From the NCBI GenBank assembly GCA_910584185.1, contig CAJTYC010000104.1:1-6848 (forward strand): a stretch of 6,848 bases of DNA, written 5' to 3'. The stretch is from an uncultured Muribaculaceae bacterium. GTDB lineage: Bacteria; Bacteroidota; Bacteroidia; Bacteroidales; Muribaculaceae. Both the position numbers and the translations under genes were made by a program. The notes under the pieces were generated by a model. The model did not search any database, was not told the origin of the DNA, and saw nothing but the letters and a program-made list of their open reading frames with translations. Numbering within the stretch: the first letter of the stretch is position 1; each line of letters opens with the position of its first letter. Shown here piece by piece: positions 1 through 5,843 of this stretch.

Positions 1-21
1 TAAATTTTCAAGTGTTTTGAA

Positions 22-41
22 TGATGTTTTTTGGAACATCA
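22..41. other. Short perfect inverted repeat in the leader upstream of the mutase gene
   Basis: TGATGTT at 22-28 pairs perfectly with AACATCA at 35-41 across a 6-base loop. No T-tract follows on either strand, so it is a poor intrinsic terminator. It could be an operator, the end of an upstream transcription unit, or chance in AT-rich DNA. I found no TAnnTTTG promoter box between this repeat and the gene start at 99, so the mutase promoter may lie upstream of the window. Confidence 0.3.
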
Positions 42-52
42 AACTGAACACC

Positions 53-73
53 CTAATAACTAATACTTAACAC
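53..73. repeat. Degenerate 7-base tandem repeat in the mutase leader
   Basis: Three consecutive heptads can be read: CTAATAA (53-59), CTAATAC (60-66) and TTAACAC (67-73). Later heptads in the same phase include AATTATA (88-94) and AATTATG (95-101), the latter containing the start codon. The block at 53-71 matches the rpiB leader block at 5817-5835 at 16 of 19 positions. Function is unknown; it may be a transcribed AT-rich leader or a slippage-derived repeat. Confidence 0.5.
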
Positions 74-98
74 GTATATATTAACCCAATTATAAATT

Positions 99-1850
99 AT
101 GAATAACGAAGAATTATTGAAGACCGTGACTGAGCGCGCAGAGAAGTGGCTCAGCGAACAATATGATGAGGAAACTCGAGCAGAGGTGAAAGCCCTTCTC
201 GATGCGGAAGACAAGACTCCGCTTATTGAGGCTTTCTACAAGGATCTCGAATTTGGCACAGGTGGCCTGCGCGGCATAATGGGTGCCGGCACCAACCGCA
301 TGAACATCTACACAGTGGGCGCTGCCACTCAGGGTCTTGCCAACTATCTTAAGGATTGCTTCAAGTCGCTGCCCCAGATTTCTGTGGCTGTCGGTCATGA
401 TGTGCGCAACAATTCCCGTAAGTTTGCCGAACTGACTGCCCGCGTCTTCGCTGCCAATGGCATTAAAGTGTATCTCTTTGACGGTCCGTGCCCCACTCCC
501 GAAGTCTCTTACGCTATCCGCAAGCTCGGATGCCAGAGCGGTGTGATGGTGACTGCAAGCCACAACCCCAAGGAATATAACGGCTACAAGGCATACTGGA
601 GCGACGGTGCCCAGATGATAGCACCCCACGATGTGAAGACCATCGAATATGTAAATGCCATCACTTCGGTCGACCAGGTGAAGTTTGACGCCGATGAGTC
701 TCTGATTCAGACTATCGGCAAGGATATAGACGACCAGTATCTCGCCGACATCCATACTCTCAGCCTCGCTCCCGAGATAGATAAGAAACACCATGATATG
801 AAGATTGTCTATACTCCGATTCATGGCACAGGTCTCCGCCTTGTGTTTGACTCTCTCAAACTCTGGGGCTTCGACAATGTGATTCATGTGCCGGAGCAGG
901 ATATTCAGAGCGGTGATTTCCCCACTGTGGTTTCTCCTAACCCCGAGAACTCGGAGGCTATGACACTCGGCATTGCCAAGGCTAAGGAGACAGGTGCAAG
1001 CCTCGTGCTCGCATCCGACCCCGATGCCGACCGCGTAGGACTCGTGGTGCGCGACGGCAACGGTGAGTATCAGCTTGTCAACGGTAACCAGATCTGTATG
1101 CTCCTTATCTACTATCTCATCACGCAGAATGTGGAGCAGGGCTTGATCAAGGGTAATGAATATGTGGTCAAGACTATCGTTACCACCGAATCAATCATGC
1201 GCATTGCAGATGCCAACAATATCCGTCTCTTCGACTGCTACACCGGCTTCAAGTGGATTGCCGATGTGATGCGCAATCAGGAGGGTGTGGGTCGCTATCT
1301 TGGTGGCGGCGAGGAGAGCTACGGCTTCCTGCCCGAGACTTTCGTACGCGATAAGGACTCCGTATCGACCAACTCTCTCATAGCCGAATGCGCAGCGTGG
1401 GCTGCCGAGAAGGGTATGAACCTCTATGAACTGCTTATAGACATCTACGCACAATATGGCTTCTCGCGCGAACGTGGCGTGAGCGTGGTGCGTCCCGGCA
1501 AGTCAGGAGCTGAGGAGATTGTGGCCATGATGAAGAACTTCCGCGAGAATCCTCCCAAGGAACTCGCAGGTAGCCCTATCGTGCTTGTCAAGGATTACTC
1601 TGACCTCAATTGCCGTAACCTCAAGACAGGCGAGACCACTAAACTCGATTTCCCCACCACATCAAATGTGCTTCAGTTCTTCACCGAAGCCGGCGATAAA
1701 GTTTCAGTGCGTCCTTCAGGCACCGAACCCAAGATTAAGTTCTATGTGGAGGTGCGCGAAGACTTCACCGACAAGTCACAGTATGAGGCAACAGTCGCAG
1801 CTGCCGACAAGCACATCGACCAGGTACTCGAAGACCTCGGCGTGAAGTGA
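99..1850 (+). CDS. Phospho-sugar mutase (phosphoglucomutase/phosphomannomutase family, PgcA/PGM2-like)
   Basis: Cytosolic alpha-D-phosphohexomutase that moves a phosphate between the C1 and C6 (or C5) hydroxyls of a sugar through a phosphoserine enzyme. All four active-site loops are visible: TASHNP at residues 152-157 with the phosphorylated Ser154, the metal-binding DPDADR at 307-312, the sugar-specificity loop GGGEESYG at 402-409, and the phosphate-binding RPSGTEPK at 538-545. The segment FGTGGLRG at 52-59 is typical of the longer PgcA/PGM2 subgroup, and 583 residues is normal for it. The ATG at 99 gives the expected family N-terminus and is preceded by AATT, with no Shine-Dalgarno sequence, as is usual in Bacteroidota. 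Substrate choice (glucose, mannose or ribose phosphate) cannot be settled from motifs; glucose-1-phosphate/glucose-6-phosphate is most likely. The gene is intact and stands alone ahead of a hairpin. Confidence 0.95.
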   Translation: MNNEELLKTVTERAEKWLSEQYDEETRAEVKALLDAEDKTPLIEAFYKDLEFGTGGLRGIMGAGTNRMNIYTVGAATQGLANYLKDCFKSLPQISVAVGHDVRNNSRKFAELTARVFAANGIKVYLFDGPCPTPEVSYAIRKLGCQSGVMVTASHNPKEYNGYKAYWSDGAQMIAPHDVKTIEYVNAITSVDQVKFDADESLIQTIGKDIDDQYLADIHTLSLAPEIDKKHHDMKIVYTPIHGTGLRLVFDSLKLWGFDNVIHVPEQDIQSGDFPTVVSPNPENSEAMTLGIAKAKETGASLVLASDPDADRVGLVVRDGNGEYQLVNGNQICMLLIYYLITQNVEQGLIKGNEYVVKTIVTTESIMRIADANNIRLFDCYTGFKWIADVMRNQEGVGRYLGGGEESYGFLPETFVRDKDSVSTNSLIAECAAWAAEKGMNLYELLIDIYAQYGFSRERGVSVVRPGKSGAEEIVAMMKNFRENPPKELAGSPIVLVKDYSDLNCRNLKTGETTKLDFPTTSNVLQFFTEAGDKVSVRPSGTEPKIKFYVEVREDFTDKSQYEATVAAADKHIDQVLEDLGVK

Positions 1851-1862
1851 TAAAAATTCAAA

Positions 1863-1909
1863 ATGACATTATGTCATAATGACAAGATATCAAGTCGTCA
1901 AAATGTCAT
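1863..1909. promoter_or_regulatory. Cluster of TGTCAT/ATGACA half-sites forming nested palindromes
   Basis: Four copies of one hexamer occur in alternating orientation: ATGACA (1863-1868), TGTCAT (1872-1877), ATGACA (1879-1884) and TGTCAT (1904-1909). The first two form a 15-base palindrome with 7-base arms and a 1-base centre (1863-1877). The second and third form another, with 6-base arms and a 1-base centre (1872-1884). Such an arrangement resembles an operator bound by a dimeric regulator, or a nested RNA hairpin. It lies just past the mutase stop and about 75 bases before the peptidase start. No known regulator can be named from the sequence. Confidence 0.45.
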
Positions 1910-1928
1910 AAAGAAAAATAAAAATAAG

Positions 1929-1971
1929 AAGGAAGGCCTCTGCAAGTTGTATACTTGCAAAGGCCTTCCTT
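1929..1971. terminator. Long hairpin, probable intrinsic terminator between the mutase and peptidase genes
   Basis: Bases 1929-1939 pair with 1961-1971 (11 bp, GC-rich GGAAGGCC core). After one C/A mismatch (1940/1960), bases 1941-1947 pair with 1953-1959 (7 bp), leaving a 5-base loop at 1948-1952. This is by far the strongest hairpin noticed in the window. On the + strand the trailing sequence is only moderately T-rich (TT then GCGTTATTA). On the - strand a much better T-rich tail follows, from the A-rich stretch at 1911-1930, so it may work in both directions. It ends 13 bases before the next start codon, so it could also be a leader hairpin of the peptidase mRNA. Confidence 0.7.
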
Positions 1972-1984
1972 GCGTTATTACAAT

Positions 1985-3169
1985 ATGCGACTATTTAAAC
2001 ACTTACTCTTTGCGACTCTCTTGGTGATTGCCACAGCTTGTGGTCACCATGAACCGGATGGTGGCAAGACGCCCGATGCCCGTGATGTAAAACGAGCAAT
2101 TCTCGTATATGCTGTCAACAATAGCAGCCTTGCTTACGATTTCAAGGATGACTATAGGGAGATGCTGACGGCTCTCTCTTCTGTCGACAATCCCGATTGT
2201 CGGCTCTTGGTGTATTACACGGAGTCTGATTCGGAGTGTGGCATATATGAAGCAGTAAAGAGCAAGGTCAATGCTGCCTCCAAGCAAGGCGAGTATGAGT
2301 TCGTGAAGCGGAAATCATATCGGCGCGATGTCCCTTCCACTCACCCCGACCGTATAGCCGATGTTATAGATTATGCACTCACTCTCTTTCCCAATGCTGC
2401 ATACGATTTGATATTTTGGGGCCACGGCATGTCTTGGCGCCCCGACTTCTCCGACCATCAGCTCAATGCGCCAATCAAGCCGAAAGGCTATGGCGGCGAG
2501 TATAACCCTACCGGCTCAAAGCTCGATTGGACTTCCATCAGCGAGTTGGCCAAAGCCGTGCCCGACCATAAGTTTCAGACCATCTGGTTCGATTGCTGCT
2601 ACATGACCGGCATTGAGGTTGTGTATCAGTTTCGCGACAAGTGCTCCACGTTTGTGGGTTATCCCACCGAGGTTTGGCAAGATGGCATGCAATATGACGA
2701 GGTATTGCCTTATCTGCTGCGCGACACACCCGATGTAGTGGGAGGTGCGAAGGCTTTCTATGCCCATTATGCAGCCAATCAGGATCCGGTCACGGTGGCT
2801 GTGATAGACATGTCGAAGATTGAACCGCTCGCGGAGTCTGCCCGCATTGCCTTGAAGACCGGCGAATCTCGCCCGTCGGAGTCGGTGCTGCTCAATTACT
2901 CTCGCTCGCGCAATTGGCCTTTCTATGATTTCCGTCAGTTTTTCTCGCTGACCGCCTCGCTCAATGGTGACACCTCGGCTGCTGCCAATCTTGAGAGTGC
3001 GGTGGCTGATGCCGTGGTCTATTCTGCTGCATTCGGCAAGAATTTTAACCAGCATCAGTGGGATGTTACGCTTATATCCGGACTTAGCACTCATTATTAT
3101 AAGGCGACTGACTCTAAAGAGGAGAAGTATTACCGCACGCTCGATTGGTATAAGCGCGTTTACGAATAA
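1985..3169 (+). CDS. Clostripain-family (C11) cysteine peptidase, predicted lipoprotein
   Basis: The 394-residue product begins with a lipoprotein signal: basic Arg2/Lys5, a hydrophobic stretch over residues 7-15, then ATAC with the lipidated Cys19. It should be anchored in the outer membrane or at the cell surface. The C11 fold follows. His147 lies in WGHG (145-148), and the probable nucleophile Cys205 lies in FDCCYM (202-207), where family members usually have FDACLM. Asp203 and Asp233 sit two before and 28 after the Cys, the spacing of S1-pocket acids that I recall for Parabacteroides PmC11, so cleavage after Arg or Lys is plausible. I chose ATG 1985 because an upstream in-frame TTG at 1955 lies inside the hairpin and would spoil the signal peptide. 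The natural substrate is unknown, and no partner gene is adjacent. Confidence 0.88.
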   Translation: MRLFKHLLFATLLVIATACGHHEPDGGKTPDARDVKRAILVYAVNNSSLAYDFKDDYREMLTALSSVDNPDCRLLVYYTESDSECGIYEAVKSKVNAASKQGEYEFVKRKSYRRDVPSTHPDRIADVIDYALTLFPNAAYDLIFWGHGMSWRPDFSDHQLNAPIKPKGYGGEYNPTGSKLDWTSISELAKAVPDHKFQTIWFDCCYMTGIEVVYQFRDKCSTFVGYPTEVWQDGMQYDEVLPYLLRDTPDVVGGAKAFYAHYAANQDPVTVAVIDMSKIEPLAESARIALKTGESRPSESVLLNYSRSRNWPFYDFRQFFSLTASLNGDTSAAANLESAVADAVVYSAAFGKNFNQHQWDVTLISGLSTHYYKATDSKEEKYYRTLDWYKRVYE

Positions 3170-3196
3170 TTTATTAGGCGGATTCGAACTTTTTTT
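3158..3196 (+). terminator. Possible weak terminator at the end of the peptidase gene
   Basis: CGAAT (3163-3167) can pair with ATTCG (3182-3186), extended by GTT (3158-3160) with AAC (3187-3189) across a two-base bulge. A run of seven T follows at 3190-3196. The stem is short, the loop is 14 bases, and the hairpin overlaps the stop codon, so the T-run is the better part of the evidence. Confidence 0.35.
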
Positions 3197-3230
3197 CACA
3201 GGTTATCTCCTCGTTGTCGTTACTTTTTGC

Positions 3231-3238
3231 TAAATTTG
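3231..3238 (+). promoter_or_regulatory. Bacteroidota -7 box (TAAATTTG) upstream of aspartokinase
   Basis: TAAATTTG matches the Bacteroidota -7 consensus TAnnTTTG exactly. There is no TTTG/TTG at the expected 19-21-base spacing upstream; the nearest TTG (3214-3216) is only 14 bases away, so the -33 half is weak. If used, transcription would start only about 8-12 bases before the ATG at 3254, giving an unusually short leader. Bases 3242-3249 (AAAATTTG) are a second, poorer match even closer to the start. Confidence 0.55.
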
Positions 3239-3253
3239 CATAAAATTTGACAC

Positions 3254-4609
3254 ATGAAGGTATTGAAATTTGGGGGGACTTCCGTTGGAACTGTTGATAG
3301 TCTCCTTAATGTCAAGAATATAGTAGACTCACTTGAGGAGCCGGGCATCGTGGTTGTGTCTGCGCTCGGAGGCCTTACCGACGGTCTCATATCGACCGCC
3401 CGTATGGCTGCCAATGGCGATGAGGGTTTCCGTCAAAGCATGAAGCTGATGGCTCAGCGCCATTTTGATATAATCAATACGCTCGTGCCGCGCGAGCGCC
3501 GCTCCGATGTGCGCCAGACTGTGGCCGAGTTTCTATCGCAACTCGAGGATATCTATATGGGGGTATCGCTCATTGGTTGTCTTCCCGACAAGGTGCTCAA
3601 CCGTATAGTCAGTTTCGGTGAGCGCATGTCTTCGATAATGGTGGCCAATATACTTCGCGATGCGGAGCATGCTGATCCTCTCGATTTCATAAAGACCAAC
3701 AAGGAGTATGGACGCGATGTGCTCGCTGCCGGCCAGACGCGCTCTCTGATCAGGGAGCGGTTTGCCGGCAATCTCCCCCGCACGGTGGTGACGGGTGGAT
3801 TTATCTCGCGCGATGTCTACACGGGCGAGATAACCAATTTGGGGCGTGGCGGCAGTGATTTCACCGCCGCACTGATAGCCGAGGCCGCCGGTGCCGAGGT
3901 GCTGGAGATTTGGACTGATGTGGATGGCTTCATGACTGCCGACCCGCGCATTGTGAAGGATGCCCGAGTCATCGATTTCATGAGCTATCCCGAGAGCAAT
4001 GTGCTTTGCCGTCATGGCGCCAAGGTGATTTATACTCCTACGATTCGTCCGGTCATGGAGGCCGGCATACCGATGCGCGTGCTTAATACCCACAATGTGG
4101 CGGCCCCCGGCACTCTCATAGGCGCTGAGGCACCCACGGATGTGGCCGGAGTCTGCGGCTTAGCCTGTATGAAAGATGTGGCCCTCATCATGTGCCGCTG
4201 CAATGGTGCTTCGGAGGGGAGGATGCGTGAACTCTCTGACCTGCTCTGCAAGCATGGCATAGAGACGGTGTGTGGCGGCAATAGCCTCGGCACTCCCTTC
4301 ATCGCCATAAAGGATGCTGATGCCGACATGGCTCAGAAGGTGCTTCGTGACTATGCGGGTTCTTGCCATGCCGATGGCCAATGTATGCCGGGTTTTGTAG
4401 GCAATCTCTCCATGATTACGGTGGTGGGCCATGGACTCGACAAGATAGAGGGTTTGCGCGGTAAGCTCGAGAAGTCGCTCGCCGATAATGATATCGAAGT
4501 GGCGGCAGTGAACCATTCAGCCAACGGCAGCGAGGATTTCTCTGAGTTTTTCGTGCCGATGGCCAATTCTAACGACGCTCTGATATCCCTGCACGCCTGC
4601 TGTTTTTAA
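3254..4609 (+). CDS. lysC: Aspartate kinase (monofunctional, LysC type)
   Basis: Phosphorylates L-aspartate with ATP, the first step toward lysine (and diaminopimelate), threonine and methionine. The kinase domain covers about residues 1-290: KFGGTSVG at 5-12, SFGERMS at 120-126, the GRGGSD nucleotide/aspartate segment at 197-202 and TDVDGFMTADPR at 221-232. Two ACT-type regulatory segments follow (roughly 298-370 and 384-448), the usual site of feedback inhibition by lysine or threonine. No homoserine dehydrogenase domain is fused, and 451 residues fits monofunctional enzymes. The start is fixed by the conserved N-terminus MKVLKFGGTSVG. The C-terminal third is notably rich in cysteine (10 Cys in residues 301-450, ending CCF). 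Which amino acid inhibits it cannot be read from the sequence. The symbol is by family, not by proven orthology. Confidence 0.93.
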   Translation: MKVLKFGGTSVGTVDSLLNVKNIVDSLEEPGIVVVSALGGLTDGLISTARMAANGDEGFRQSMKLMAQRHFDIINTLVPRERRSDVRQTVAEFLSQLEDIYMGVSLIGCLPDKVLNRIVSFGERMSSIMVANILRDAEHADPLDFIKTNKEYGRDVLAAGQTRSLIRERFAGNLPRTVVTGGFISRDVYTGEITNLGRGGSDFTAALIAEAAGAEVLEIWTDVDGFMTADPRIVKDARVIDFMSYPESNVLCRHGAKVIYTPTIRPVMEAGIPMRVLNTHNVAAPGTLIGAEAPTDVAGVCGLACMKDVALIMCRCNGASEGRMRELSDLLCKHGIETVCGGNSLGTPFIAIKDADADMAQKVLRDYAGSCHADGQCMPGFVGNLSMITVVGHGLDKIEGLRGKLEKSLADNDIEVAAVNHSANGSEDFSEFFVPMANSNDALISLHACCF

Positions 4610-4631
4610 GCTTGCTAAGAGCCGGTCTCAA

Positions 4632-4639
4632 AAAATTTG
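4632..4639 (+). promoter_or_regulatory. Possible -7-like element just before engB
   Basis: AAAATTTG differs from TAnnTTTG only at the first base and lies 4 bases before the ATG at 4644. A TTG at 4612-4614 is 17 bases upstream, slightly too close. The 15 bases ending in the start codon match those before aspartokinase (3242-3256) at 13 positions. This could be a weak leaderless promoter or simply a preferred AT-rich start context; with only 34 bases between the genes, read-through from aspartokinase is equally likely. Confidence 0.25.
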
Positions 4640-4643
4640 AACC

Positions 4644-5276
4644 ATGGAAATAAAGAATTCTAAATTTGTGATAAGTTCACCCACGGTGGCAACATGTCCG
4701 GCATCTTCGGTACCTGAATATGCCTTTATAGGCCGCTCCAATGTGGGCAAGTCTTCGCTCATCAATATGCTCGTGCGCAACAAGAAGTTGGCCAAGACTT
4801 CTCAGCTTCCGGGCAAGACATTGCTAATAAATCATTTCTCCATCAATGATGGCGCGTGGTATCTTGTGGACTTGCCCGGTTATGGTTTCGCGGCCCGTGG
4901 CAAGGACCAGCGCGAGAAGCTCACCAAGATGATTCAGGATTATGTGCTCGACCGCTCGCAGCTCACCTGTCTCTTCGTGCTTGTCGACATACGCCACAAT
5001 CCTCAGAAGATTGATATGGAGTTCATGGATTGGCTCGGTGAGCATGATGTGCCTTTCGCCATCGTCTTCACCAAGGCCGACAAACTCGGCCCGGTGGCCG
5101 CACAACGCAATGTAGATGCCTATTGCAATGAGCTTAAGCTCACGTGGTCGAAGCTCCCGCCGGTGTTCGTGACATCATCGGAAAAGGGTAAGGGGCGCGA
5201 CGAACTCCTTGATTATATTGACTCGATCAATAAGGAAGTGGCGAGCGAGTGTCAAAATAGCAACGAGAACGAATAG
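4644..5276 (+). CDS. engB: Ribosome biogenesis GTP-binding protein EngB (YihA/YsxC)
   Basis: Small cytosolic TRAFAC-class GTPase needed for late assembly of the 50S ribosomal subunit. The full set of G motifs is present: G1 GRSNVGKS at residues 30-37, the G2 threonine in PGKT (56-59), G3 DLPGYG at 76-81, G4 TKAD at 143-146 and G5 around TSSEKGKG (177-184). At 210 residues it is of normal length, with a short hydrophilic tail rich in Asn and Glu after about residue 198. ATG 4644 gives the usual family N-terminus shortly before the GTPase core. It follows aspartokinase by 34 bases and precedes the GtrA-like gene by two, so co-transcription with the latter is very likely. Confidence 0.96.
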   Translation: MEIKNSKFVISSPTVATCPASSVPEYAFIGRSNVGKSSLINMLVRNKKLAKTSQLPGKTLLINHFSINDGAWYLVDLPGYGFAARGKDQREKLTKMIQDYVLDRSQLTCLFVLVDIRHNPQKIDMEFMDWLGEHDVPFAIVFTKADKLGPVAAQRNVDAYCNELKLTWSKLPPVFVTSSEKGKGRDELLDYIDSINKEVASECQNSNENE

Positions 5277-5278
5277 TC

Positions 5279-5734
5279 ATGCAGCAGGTCGAGGAGATGA
5301 CGGTGAATAACGGGCAAGTTGCCAAGCATAATAAGCTCAGCAAGCTATTGCGCAGCGGCAACCGTCGCGCCGAGGTTATTCGCTTCGCGCTCACCGGTGG
5401 CTTCTGCACGGTGCTTCAATATGGCATGTATGTCGTGTTTCTGCACGCCGTAGGTGTGCCGGCTGTGGTCTGTACAATCATAAGCTATGCCATCAGCTTC
5501 GTGGCCAATTTCCTGCTCTCGAGTTTCTTCACGTTCAAGAGCACCCCGAACGCCAAGAAAGGGCTCGCTTTCACGGTGAGTCACCTCATCAACATGGGCA
5601 TGCAGACGGGATTCGTGGCTATCTTCAAGGGTATAGTTGGACCGACGTTGGCCCTGCTTCCGGCACTCGCCATATGCGTACCACTGAACTATTTCATGGT
5701 GCGATTCGCCTTCAAAAACGAACGCTTCGCCTGA
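5279..5734 (+). CDS. GtrA-family small membrane protein
   Basis: A 151-residue integral inner-membrane protein with a basic N-terminal region (residues 14-35) and four predicted membrane segments at about 33-57, 62-84, 95-117 and 122-143, the layout of GtrA/DPMS2-like proteins. Family traits include RFALTGG near the start of the first segment (35-41), the SYAISFVANFLLSSFFTF segment with its conserved Asn (69-86), and a final segment containing LNYFMVRFAF (136-145). Characterised members help move or present polyprenyl-phosphate-linked sugars for O-antigen, teichoic-acid or arabinogalactan decoration. No glycosyltransferase is adjacent, so the role here is open. The start ATG is two bases past the engB stop; Met7 at 5297 is an alternative. 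Translational coupling with engB is plausible. Confidence 0.88.
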   Translation: MQQVEEMTVNNGQVAKHNKLSKLLRSGNRRAEVIRFALTGGFCTVLQYGMYVVFLHAVGVPAVVCTIISYAISFVANFLLSSFFTFKSTPNAKKGLAFTVSHLINMGMQTGFVAIFKGIVGPTLALLPALAICVPLNYFMVRFAFKNERFA

Positions 5735-5809
5735 AAGCAGAAGAATAAGAATAAGATAACGAGTCATACAACATCCCAATTTAGGGAATAGTCATATTCG
5801 TTAGCTTAC

Positions 5810-5842
5810 CTCATAACTCATAACTCATACTTAATACTTAAT
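5810..5842. repeat. 7-base tandem repeats in the rpiB leader
   Basis: Two perfect CTCATAA units (5810-5816, 5817-5823) are followed by CTCATAC (5824-5830). ACTTAAT then occurs twice in tandem (5829-5835, 5836-5842), ending one base before the ATG at 5844. The 7-base phase is held throughout. The remaining gap upstream (5735-5809) shows no TAnnTTTG box or clear terminator, only a weak TCCC/GGGA stem at 5774-5787. Repeats this short can arise by slipped-strand mispairing, and copy number could alter leader length; this is inference. Confidence 0.65.
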
Positions 5843-5843
5843 T

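Noticed and set aside
114..887. Long (257-codon) open frame on the - strand inside the mutase gene
   Set aside because: It is fully antisense to a gene with all family motifs. Its translation is rich in His, Leu and Val with no recognisable domain, as expected of a shadow of biased codon use.
1929..1971. Inverted repeats as an invertible-promoter (phase-variation) site
   Set aside because: The arms are separated by only five bases, so no promoter segment lies between them to be flipped, and no recombinase gene is present.
1955..1984. In-frame upstream TTG start for the peptidase, adding ten residues
   Set aside because: The TTG lies within the hairpin stem, and the extra residues would precede a good lipoprotein signal. 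ATG 1985 gives a normal signal peptide.
1851..1984. Mobile-element scar or attachment site in the mutase-peptidase gap
   Set aside because: No transposase remnant, target-site duplication or tRNA gene is present here. The repeats are better explained as a hairpin and half-sites.
2516..3199. Long (227-codon) open frame on the - strand across the peptidase gene
   Set aside because: It is antisense to a clear C11 peptidase, shows no recognisable family and has an Arg/Ile-rich composition typical of reverse-complement shadows.
3533..4093. 186-codon open frame on the - strand inside aspartokinase
   Set aside because: It overlaps conserved kinase motifs, its His/Ile/Arg-rich translation resembles no protein I know, and it has no promoter of its own.
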